Below are positions 6,229 through 12,323 of a DNA stretch of 12,323 bases, one piece after another. Source of the stretch: Candidatus Brocadiia bacterium (GTDB taxonomy: Bacteria > Planctomycetota > MHYJ01 > WSZJ01); NCBI GenBank assembly GCA_013360825.1, contig JABWAY010000108.1, positions 1 to 12,323 on the forward strand, given 5' to 3'. Positions within the stretch are counted from its first letter, which is position 1; each line of letters opens with the position of its first letter. The position numbers were made by a program, and so were the translations under genes. The notes under the pieces were generated by a model. The model was not told the origin of the DNA. It was given only the letters and a program-made list of their open reading frames with translations, and ran no database searches.

Positions 6229-8391
6229 TCATCGCGCGACGGGCATCGGCGCAGCCTCGCCGCCGTTTTCCACGGAGACCTCCGGAGGAAACTTCACGGT
6301 GAACCAGGTCCCACGGCCGGGGGAACTCTGGACATCGACCGAGCCATGGTGCGCCTTGACGATCTCCCGGCAGATCGCCAGCCCGAGGCCCGTGCCCTTC
6401 CCCGGAGACTTCGTCGTGAAGAACGGGTCGAAAATCTTCTGGATGTCCCCGTCCGGCACCCCCGCGCCGGAATCCCGCACCTGCAGGCAGACCTGCCCGT
6501 CCTGATGCGTCGTCAGAAGGTCGAGCGACCCTCCCCCCGGCATCGCGTCCAGCGCGTTGTTCACCAGGTTCATCAGCACCTGCTCCAGCTGTCCGGGATC
6601 GCCCGACACGCGCGGAAGCCCCGTCGAGAGACTCATCCGGATCGCAACCTTCCGCGCCGTCACCGACGGCGTCACCAGCGAGACGATCCCCTGCGCCAGC
6701 GCGTTGAGGTCAACGGACACGAAGCGCGGCGCCGGCGCCCGGAGCTGGTGCAGCGTCTTCTGGATGATCCCGCTCAGTCGCTCGATCTGCCCCCCGATCA
6801 GCTTGAGCCGCTTCGACACGTCCGCCGGCAGCCCCGCCTCGTCGGTGAGCAGCAGCTCGATGTGGCCGCTCATCGCATTGAGCGGGGTGCCGAGCTCGTG
6901 CGCCATGCTGCCGGCGAGCTGCCCCAGCGACGCCAGCCGCTGCTGCTCGGAGAGTTCCCTCTGGATTCCGAAGAGGCGGTCGTTCGCCCTCCGCAGCTCG
7001 TCGTTCCGGCGTTCCAGCTCGCCGGTCGCCAGCTGGACTTTCTTCTTGAGCTGCTCGTTGAACCCGCGGATCTGGTCCAGCAGCGTGCGGTTCTCCTGCA
7101 CCATGCTGTTGTAGATCAGCGCCAGCTGCGCGACCTCTCCGCTCGCCCCGCCCTGGGCGATCGGCTCCAGATCCCCCGCCTTCCCGCGCGTCATCGCCCC
7201 GATCAGGCGCTGGATGGGCTGCGAAACCGCCTGCTGGATGTAGAAGAACAGCGACCCCAGGACCAGCGCCATGATCCCGATCATGACGATCAGGAACGCC
7301 CGCGCCGATGTCGCCCGCGGCGGCGGGGGAGGGAGCTCGAACCTCGCAACCGCCACCACACCCGGCTCCACCCCCTCCACGGTGGCCGCCGGCACCCGGC
7401 CGAGGAGGGGTAGGGACACGGTGGAGGTCCGCCCGTCCGCAGGAACCGGGACCTGGCCTGTCGCGAACGCCTGCGCGTCGGTCGGCCCCCACTCCTGCGA
7501 ACTCTCCCCGCTTCGCAGCCACGGGCGCAGCACCCGCCCCTCACCGCTCTCGGCGCGGACGGCGAGGAAGATGGTCAGTCCGCGCAGGCTGTGGGCGACG
7601 GTCACGGATTCGATCTCCTCCTGGAGCTGTTTCCGAAGCGGCTCCCAGTCTTTGACGGGCTGGTCCTGCGCCTTCCGGAGCGCCGCCGCCATCGCATTCG
7701 CGGACTCCGCCGCCGCGGCCTTCTCGCGCACGCGCAGCAGGCGCTCGCGCACATCCAGAGCCCAGCGCGACAGCGCCGTGGCATGCGCCAGGGGGCGCGT
7801 CGTGCGGTCGGTGGCAGGGAAGACCAGCCTCGCGACGAACCGGTGCTCCCCGGCTTCCAGGGGGAGGGACACCTGCATCAGGATCAGCGCGTGCATGTCC
7901 CCGGGGGTCAGGAGGCTCGCGACGGGAACACGCGAGCGCGCCGCGGCGGTCAGCTCCGAGTCGGGGGCGGGATCGACCGCGCCGACGCGGGAAAGCAACC
8001 TCAGCGCCGGCGACGCCGTTTTCGAGGTGTCCACGAACAGCGCCGCCGACTGCAGGTCCAGCGCCTTCACGACTCCGGGAAATTCCCCCTGGAGCTCGGC
8101 CTGGAGTACCCCGGCGTCCAGTTCCGTATCCTCCCCGACGACGAATGTCTCCGCCTGCGCGAGCTGCGCCGACCGGAGCTTCCGGTCGAACCAGGTGGAC
8201 ACGCCGATCGAGGCATTCGTCCGCCGGAGGAGCCACTCCCGCTCCCGTTCCCGCTCCCCGCCTTCCAGCGATGTCTGCCCCGCGACGTAGATCAGCAGCG
8301 GGACCACCGCCAGGAATGCGAGAAACGACACCGTCAGCCGAAGCCCGATCGGGCGGCGTTTCGTGGCGGGGCCGGTCACGCTCACTGTCAT
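6229..8391 (-). CDS. Transmembrane sensor histidine kinase (NtrB/ZraS-like) with large extracytoplasmic sensor
   Basis: This is a 720-residue membrane kinase. A first membrane span lies at about 17-38 (LRLTVSFLAFLAVVPLLIYV) and a second at about 364-386. They enclose a roughly 325-residue extracytoplasmic region with no family I recognise, containing an Arg/Glu-rich helix after the first span and a PPPPP stretch just before the second. A HAMP linker (about 386-440) and coiled coil (about 440-485) follow. HisKA has the H-box SMAHELGTPLN with phosphoacceptor H498. The ATPase domain shows the N-box NLVNNALDAM (608-617), G1 DSGAGVP (640-646), F-box DPFFTT (655-660) and G2 GKGTGLGL (664-671). All catalytic residues are present, so it should be active. 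The partner is the NtrC-type regulator next downstream. ATG 8391 has a Shine-Dalgarno only one base away; GTG 8385 has the same GAGG at eight bases and may be the real start. The signal sensed is unknown. Confidence 0.93.
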   Translation of the reverse strand: MTVSVTGPATKRRPIGLRLTVSFLAFLAVVPLLIYVAGQTSLEGGEREREREWLLRRTNASIGVSTWFDRKLRSAQLAQAETFVVGEDTELDAGVLQAELQGEFPGVVKALDLQSAALFVDTSKTASPALRLLSRVGAVDPAPDSELTAAARSRVPVASLLTPGDMHALILMQVSLPLEAGEHRFVARLVFPATDRTTRPLAHATALSRWALDVRERLLRVREKAAAAESANAMAAALRKAQDQPVKDWEPLRKQLQEEIESVTVAHSLRGLTIFLAVRAESGEGRVLRPWLRSGESSQEWGPTDAQAFATGQVPVPADGRTSTVSLPLLGRVPAATVEGVEPGVVAVARFELPPPPPRATSARAFLIVMIGIMALVLGSLFFYIQQAVSQPIQRLIGAMTRGKAGDLEPIAQGGASGEVAQLALIYNSMVQENRTLLDQIRGFNEQLKKKVQLATGELERRNDELRRANDRLFGIQRELSEQQRLASLGQLAGSMAHELGTPLNAMSGHIELLLTDEAGLPADVSKRLKLIGGQIERLSGIIQKTLHQLRAPAPRFVSVDLNALAQGIVSLVTPSVTARKVAIRMSLSTGLPRVSGDPGQLEQVLMNLVNNALDAMPGGGSLDLLTTHQDGQVCLQVRDSGAGVPDGDIQKIFDPFFTTKSPGKGTGLGLAICREIVKAHHGSVDVQSSPGRGTWFTVKFPPEVSVENGGEAAPMPVAR

Positions 8392-8452
8392 GCCCTCAAT
8401 CTACTCTTTTTCCGCCCCCAAATCCGGCGCAGGCGGAGGGCGGGGGACCATG

Positions 8453-8488
8453 AAAAAGGGGCCCCCGTGCTCGCCGCACGGAGACCCC
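8453..8488 (-). terminator. Rho-independent terminator of the large TPR-like gene
   Basis: The two arms at 8476-8488 and 8458-8470 pair over 13 positions (two as G-U on the minus-strand RNA) around a five-base loop. Five T residues follow in the direction of transcription (A-run 8453-8457 on the given strand). It sits about 20 bases after the stop at 8511 and isolates that gene from the kinase gene downstream. Confidence 0.88.
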
Positions 8489-8510
8489 TGTGGATGGTCC
8501 GGGCCGCCCT

Positions 8511-11399
8511 CTACTTCTTCTTCGGCTCCTTCGAGAGGATTTCCTTCTCCAGCGCGTCCCACATCTCCGTCATGCCGAACTTGTTCTCATCCCACCTGGG
8601 GTAGTTCGCGCGCATGTCCTTCATCCCGAGGAGTGCGTACTCGAAGTCGTTCTGGCCCCCCTTGTCGAACAGGATCTTGATCACCAGGTACTTCGCGTGC
8701 CACCACCCCTCCGTGCTCTTCTCAGACTTGCTGACCACGTTGGAGAAGATCGTGTACGCCTCCTGGAGCGATCCCATCTTGTTGATGTTCTTCTCGGCCA
8801 GGCGCATGTAGACATGCCCCAGTTCGGTGTAGGCGACGAAGAGCCACGGCTTGGCCTGCAGGACGGTGTCGTTCAGCGTCCCGCCTGTGTTCCGGACCCG
8901 CTCCGCGTCGAGCAGCGCCTCGTACGAGTCGCGCGCACGCTCCCAGTCCTGCGCAAAGTCGAAGCACCAGGCCATCTTCAGCTGCAGCTTGCTCGTGTCC
9001 ACTCCGGCGTGCCGGTCCATTGCGATCGGTTCGTAGATCCGACCGGCGTCGTTGAAGATCCGGGCGTTCTTGAGCTTGGAAAGGTCGTAACTCGTGAAAC
9101 TCTTCTTTTCGTCGATCTGGTTGATGATGAGCCCCAGGCCGTAGATCCGGTCGGCGACCCCGAGCGCCTGCTGAACATCCAGCTTCTGCTTGCCGTCGAC
9201 CGTCGAGATGATCCAGTTCGCGTAGTAGCGGGCGGCAAGCTCCCAGAATTTCAGGGCCTCGGGCGTGATCTGGTCCACCGTGGGGTTCTCGCCGGCGATC
9301 TTCTCCGCCTCCAGGTCGCACCGCCGACCGACCATCTGGCACGCTTCAATCGTCTCGCGGGACGCCTTGTGGGAGGACATCAGCCTGTCCGTGTACTCGA
9401 TCGCCTTCGCCACGTTCCCGGACTCCAGAAACGCCGTCACCTTCTGGCGCCAGACCCGCTTCTGGACTTCCGCAGAAGCGTCGGGCGTGTCGATTTCGTC
9501 CAGCACCTTGATCGCCTCGGCATACAGCTGTTTGGCCTCGTGCATCAGGAGGTTTGCGAGCGACTGCTTCGCAAATGCCTCCACCCCCGACCTCTCCCTC
9601 TCCTGGCGCTCATCCTTCGGCGGGTTGGCCTTGACGTACGTGAAATACTTCTCGAAGGCCGCCTGCGACCGGTCGAATTTCTTCTTCGTCTCGTCCGTCT
9701 TCTTCCCGTTCGACCAGTCGGTCCGGGCAAGATCGAAGAAGCACTTTCCGGCCATGACCATCGCCCGCTCGTAGTAGGTCGCATCCACCGGCACCTTTTC
9801 GTACTGCTTTGCGGCCTCCTCGAAGTTCCCCTTTTCATAGGCGGCGTCCGCGACCAGGAACTGGGCGTTCTTCGAGAAGGAGCTGTTCGGCCACTTGCCC
9901 GTCAGCAGCTTCAGGTTGTCCGTGACCTGGTCTTTCTCCCAGGACTGCTCGCCGCCGATCCGGCTGGCGATCCGGTTCCATGTCTGGGCGGCGCGGAACG
10001 CGGCCTCGTCGGCCTTCGCGTACTTCTGGTGCTCCCGCGCGATCGCCTCGTAGCAGATCACCGCGTCGTACGTGCGTTGCAGCTCCTCGTAGATCGCGGC
10101 CATTTTCCAGAGCAGATCCGGCACGGGTTCCATCTGGTCGGAGGCCTCCGCGGCGGCGACGCCGCCCTGAAGGGCCCGGATGGCGCCGAACAGGTCCCCG
10201 CGGTCCAGCGCCGCCTCGTAGCGGATCAGGTAGGCCTGGATGTTTCCTCCGCCCGAAGACCAGGACGCGATTTTCGAGCGGACGAGCATCTTGAGCCCCT
10301 CCGTCGGCGCCTTCTTGTAGAGATCCTGGCCGAGCTTCTCCGCCTTCTCCTTGTCCCCCAGCCCCATCAGCGCCTCGCCCTTCAGCAGGAGCGCCGCGAT
10401 TCCCAGGCGCTCCTTCCAGGCGGCTTCCTTGAGGAGGGCGGCCATCTCATCCACGGTCTGGATCGCCTCGGCGAATTTCTTCTCCTCGTTCTGCGTCTGG
10501 GCCTTGTAGTAGTACCCGGTCATGATGATGTCGCGGGCGTCGTCGGGCAGCGGGCCGTCCTTGAAGTACTCCTTGAGACTGACCGCGAAGTCGAACCGCT
10601 GGTACGCGGCCGAGAACTCGCTCAGTTCCTTGTGGGTGAGCGCCCAGAAAATCGCCGACTCGTAGGCCTTCATCCGGTCCTGGTAGTCGAGTTCGAAGTC
10701 CATGAACCCGGTGACGGCCTTCTTGGCCATCTCGATCTTCTCCTTCGAGCCGGAGTCGAAGATCTGGCAGTGGGCGTACTGCGTCCGCGGGACGTTGTAG
10801 GTCGCGTCCATGAGGGCGTACAGGATGTTGTCGTACTCGGTCTGCTGGGCCGCGTTGAGCTCTCCCTGATTGGCGGTCTCGAACTTGTCCTTGATGTCGC
10901 GGTACTCCTGGATGAGCCCCTCGAAGTAGGACGCGGCCTCCTTGTAGAGCTTGTCTCCGGCGTTCAGGAACTCCTTCTTGGCGTCGCCGCTGGCCTTCTT
11001 CATTTCCGAGGTCATCTCGTCGCCCTTCTGGCGAAGCAGCAGCCCGATCGTGAACTTCGCCTCAGGGGACCGGGGGTGGACCGGGTTGTTCTTGATGAAG
11101 TCACGGAGCGTCTCGACCGCCTTGTCGAGTTGCTCCTGCTTGAGTTTCGCGTCGTCGGTCTGGGTGGCGGCCTTCGCGAAAATCTCGGCCTGGATCATCT
11201 GGATCCCGGCCTTGTCTTCCGCGCTCGTCTTCGGGTCGCTCTCCAGTTTCCGGCAGTACTCGGTCGCGAGGTCGACGTAGCCGGCGCGCACCAGCGCGCG
11301 CGCGAAATCGACGTCGTCCCCCTTGGCCCATCCCGGGGTGACGATCGCGGAGAGGGTCAGGGCCGCGCCGGCGATGAGTGATCGGGCAATGTTCTTCAT
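8511..11399 (-). CDS. Large secreted helical TPR-like repeat protein
   Basis: This is a 962-residue protein. The start is ATG 11399, with GGAG at 11408-11411 eight bases ahead and a signal peptide immediately after it (MKNIARSLIAGAALTLSA ending near GWA). The frame is open 24 codons further upstream, but that would hide the signal peptide. The remainder is almost wholly helical with degenerate TPR-like pairs. Clear examples lie near residues 325-366 (LLLKGEALMGLGDKEKAEKL), 461-476 (DEAAFRAAQTWNRI), 515-540 (AAYEKGNFEEAAKQYEKV) and 800-835 (MAWCFDFAQDWERARDSYEAL). No catalytic motif was found. The C-terminus is lysine-rich (EPKKK). TPR solenoids usually act as protein-binding scaffolds, so an extracytoplasmic scaffold is the likely role; the partner is unknown. 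It lies downstream of the prenyltransferase-repeat gene, in the same direction, but behind that gene's terminator and with its own candidate promoter, so it is probably transcribed separately. Confidence 0.85.
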   Translation of the reverse strand: MKNIARSLIAGAALTLSAIVTPGWAKGDDVDFARALVRAGYVDLATEYCRKLESDPKTSAEDKAGIQMIQAEIFAKAATQTDDAKLKQEQLDKAVETLRDFIKNNPVHPRSPEAKFTIGLLLRQKGDEMTSEMKKASGDAKKEFLNAGDKLYKEAASYFEGLIQEYRDIKDKFETANQGELNAAQQTEYDNILYALMDATYNVPRTQYAHCQIFDSGSKEKIEMAKKAVTGFMDFELDYQDRMKAYESAIFWALTHKELSEFSAAYQRFDFAVSLKEYFKDGPLPDDARDIIMTGYYYKAQTQNEEKKFAEAIQTVDEMAALLKEAAWKERLGIAALLLKGEALMGLGDKEKAEKLGQDLYKKAPTEGLKMLVRSKIASWSSGGGNIQAYLIRYEAALDRGDLFGAIRALQGGVAAAEASDQMEPVPDLLWKMAAIYEELQRTYDAVICYEAIAREHQKYAKADEAAFRAAQTWNRIASRIGGEQSWEKDQVTDNLKLLTGKWPNSSFSKNAQFLVADAAYEKGNFEEAAKQYEKVPVDATYYERAMVMAGKCFFDLARTDWSNGKKTDETKKKFDRSQAAFEKYFTYVKANPPKDERQERERSGVEAFAKQSLANLLMHEAKQLYAEAIKVLDEIDTPDASAEVQKRVWRQKVTAFLESGNVAKAIEYTDRLMSSHKASRETIEACQMVGRRCDLEAEKIAGENPTVDQITPEALKFWELAARYYANWIISTVDGKQKLDVQQALGVADRIYGLGLIINQIDEKKSFTSYDLSKLKNARIFNDAGRIYEPIAMDRHAGVDTSKLQLKMAWCFDFAQDWERARDSYEALLDAERVRNTGGTLNDTVLQAKPWLFVAYTELGHVYMRLAEKNINKMGSLQEAYTIFSNVVSKSEKSTEGWWHAKYLVIKILFDKGGQNDFEYALLGMKDMRANYPRWDENKFGMTEMWDALEKEILSKEPKKK

Positions 11400-11407
11400 G
11401 GTCGGAT

Positions 11408-11411
11408 CTCC
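11408..11411 (-). promoter_or_regulatory. Shine-Dalgarno GGAG that fixes the start at 11399
   Basis: GGAG on the minus strand lies eight bases before ATG 11399. It supports this start over the upstream in-frame ATG at 11471, which would place the N-terminus inside the candidate promoter and in front of the signal peptide. Confidence 0.65.
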
Positions 11412-11442
11412 GAGTGGCGGGCAGGGAAGTACCGGACGGCAT

Positions 11443-11471
11443 GTCTTACCAGAACGAAAGTGCTCTGACAA
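11443..11471 (-). promoter_or_regulatory. Candidate sigma-70-type promoter for the large TPR-like gene
   Basis: On the minus strand TTGTCA (11466-11471, five of six consensus bases) is followed after 17 bases by TAAGAC (11443-11448, three of six). The predicted transcript start is near 11436, giving a leader of roughly 37 bases with the Shine-Dalgarno in it. Its position between the upstream terminator and the gene start fits, but the -10 is weak. Confidence 0.35.
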
Positions 11472-11499
11472 AGGTTCGGAAAGCCGGGATCTTCCTCAT

Positions 11500-11538
11500 G
11501 GAAATGAAACAGGGGGCCCGGTTTCCCGGACCCCCTGT
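11500..11538 (-). terminator. Hairpin terminator of the prenyltransferase-repeat gene
   Basis: On the minus strand a 13-pair stem (arms 11526-11538 and 11509-11521, one G-U pair) closes on a GAAA tetraloop. It is followed by a T-rich but interrupted tract (TTCATTTCC). It lies about 20 bases after the stop codon at 11558. The stem is very strong; the imperfect T tract lowers certainty slightly. Confidence 0.78.
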
Positions 11539-11557
11539 GATCGGTGTCAGGACTGCA

Positions 11558-12323
11558 TCACTTCCGCTTGCTGCCGCCGAAGGCGTTCTCGTAGCGGTAG
11601 TACACCTCGAGCGTCAGGACGTTGATCGCGGTCGTGTAGACCCGGCCGCCCTCGAAGCCCCACCGGTCGACGTCCACGTCCCAGGATCCGTCCTGGCAGC
11701 CGTCCTTCTTGGTCTTCTGGGTCGGGACGATCGCGTTCTTCATCGCCTCGTTCCAGCCCTTCCAGTACTTGCCGTCCGGCCCGTCGTACTGGAACAGCGC
11801 CAGCGAACCGTAGTACCAGTAGTAGTAGTCGATCTTCTTGCCGCTGTACTGCGGGAGATCGGCGACCAGAAGCTTCGCGCCGCCCTCGAGGGCCGGGTCG
11901 CTCTTGTTGTGGTCGATGAACGTCCGGCAGAGCATGCCGACCGCGGTCAGCGCTTCGTGCCCGTCCCAGTCCTCGTTCTTGCCCGGGACGACGACTTTGC
12001 CCGTGCCCTTCGCCGTGTACCCGACCTTGTAGTACGCCTCGTCCGTGCACTCCATGATGAAGGCCTTCGCCCCGTCGAAGCCGACCCGGCCGACCTGCAG
12101 ACCGGAGATCTCGGCGGACTTGAGGGCCATCACGCACCAGCCGGTGACGGACGTGTCGTTCTCATTGCACAGCTTGCTGTAGCGCCAGGCCTTGTACGGG
12201 TTCTGAGCGGCCAGCAGGAAGTCGATCCCCTTCTGCGCCGGCTCCTTGAAGATGCTGGCGTTGGTCAGGCCGTACGCCTCGGCCATGGCCAGTGCTGCGA
12301 TCGAGTGGTTGTACATGTACTTG
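11558..12323 (-). CDS. Partial (C-terminal part) prenyltransferase/squalene-oxidase-repeat protein
   Basis: The frame is open through the right edge, so only the last 254 residues are visible and the start is missing. An internal ATG at 12316 lies in the middle of a conserved stretch (MYNHSIAALAMAEAYGL) and is not the true start. The visible part shows repeats of the alpha/alpha-barrel fold of the prenyltransferase and squalene-oxidase-repeat family. They include a helix pair with GIDFLLAAQNP, NDTSVTGWCVMALKSA, LTAVGMLCRTF, YYYWYYGSLALFQ, DGSWD and the closing strand-helix GGRVYTTAINVLTLEVYYRY. Proteins with this pattern are frequent and multicopy in Planctomycetota. They usually lack proof of terpene chemistry, so cyclase activity should not be assumed. 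A strong terminator follows directly. The C-terminus ends in GGSKRK. Confidence 0.88.
   Translation of the reverse strand, partial: KYMYNHSIAALAMAEAYGLTNASIFKEPAQKGIDFLLAAQNPYKAWRYSKLCNENDTSVTGWCVMALKSAEISGLQVGRVGFDGAKAFIMECTDEAYYKVGYTAKGTGKVVVPGKNEDWDGHEALTAVGMLCRTFIDHNKSDPALEGGAKLLVADLPQYSGKKIDYYYWYYGSLALFQYDGPDGKYWKGWNEAMKNAIVPTQKTKKDGCQDGSWDVDVDRWGFEGGRVYTTAINVLTLEVYYRYENAFGGSKRK

Noticed and set aside
3787..7413. Long plus-strand frames antisense to the flavoenzyme, regulator and kinase (3787-4962, 4679-6049, 6208-7413)
   Set aside because: The minus-strand genes carry full sets of family motifs; the plus frames are His/Arg/Pro-rich with none.
8392..8452. Sigma-54 (-24/-12) promoter upstream of the kinase, and likewise in the other intergenic spaces
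   Set aside because: No GG-N10-GC pair in a TGGC/TTGC context was found by eye, so the regulator's target is not visible here.
8490..11381. 963-codon plus-strand frame antisense to the large TPR-like gene
   Set aside because: It mirrors the real gene almost end to end, is rich in Leu/Arg/Val from reverse reading, has no signal peptide or motif, and crosses the terminator region. It is a codon-bias shadow.
1..12323. Mobile element, prophage, CRISPR or defence system
   Set aside because: No transposase, integrase, terminal repeats, direct-repeat arrays or defence domains were seen, and gene style is uniform throughout.

Overview
This is a GC-rich bacterial chromosomal window that is densely coded: eight protein genes, six complete and two cut by the window edges, with no gap above about 160 bases. 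No tRNA, rRNA, CRISPR array, insertion sequence or phage gene was seen. The protein families suggest a member of the Planctomycetota or a close relative. Pointers are a prenyltransferase/squalene-oxidase-repeat protein of the planctomycete type, secreted TPR proteins with HExxH peptidase-like domains, a very large secreted helical-repeat protein, and the high GC content. The lineage is inferred from family resemblance, not from a marker gene.

Left part (1-2145): two divergent genes. The minus-strand gene runs off the left edge and begins like a membrane-bound M28-type zinc peptidase. The plus-strand gene (388-2145) encodes a secreted protein with a small N-terminal beta module, three TPRs and a DUF1570/peptidase-MA-like domain with an intact HETFH...E motif. 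A plausible extended -10 promoter and a good Shine-Dalgarno lie in front of it.

Centre (2174-8391): a compact minus-strand block of four genes. In transcription order these are a transmembrane sensor histidine kinase, an NtrC-type sigma-54 response regulator, an FAD-dependent oxidoreductase carrying flavin-halogenase signature motifs, and a secreted HExxH protein with C-terminal TPR-like repeats. The last three are nearly fused (a 4-base gap, then a 4-base GTGA overlap), so they are probably translated as one unit. A 116-base spacer with a perfect GC hairpin separates the kinase from the regulator. The likely reading is a membrane signal relayed to a sigma-54 activator that is co-expressed with a halogenase-like flavoenzyme and an exported protease-like protein. 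The target promoters are not visible.

Right part (8453-12323): two minus-strand genes, each followed by a strong hairpin terminator. The first transcribed is the C-terminal part of a prenyltransferase/squalene-oxidase-repeat protein (cut by the right edge). It is followed by a 962-residue secreted helical TPR-like protein with its own candidate promoter. The most interesting item is the four-gene signalling plus halogenase-like plus peptidase-like block. Everything else looks like ordinary, vertically inherited chromosome.
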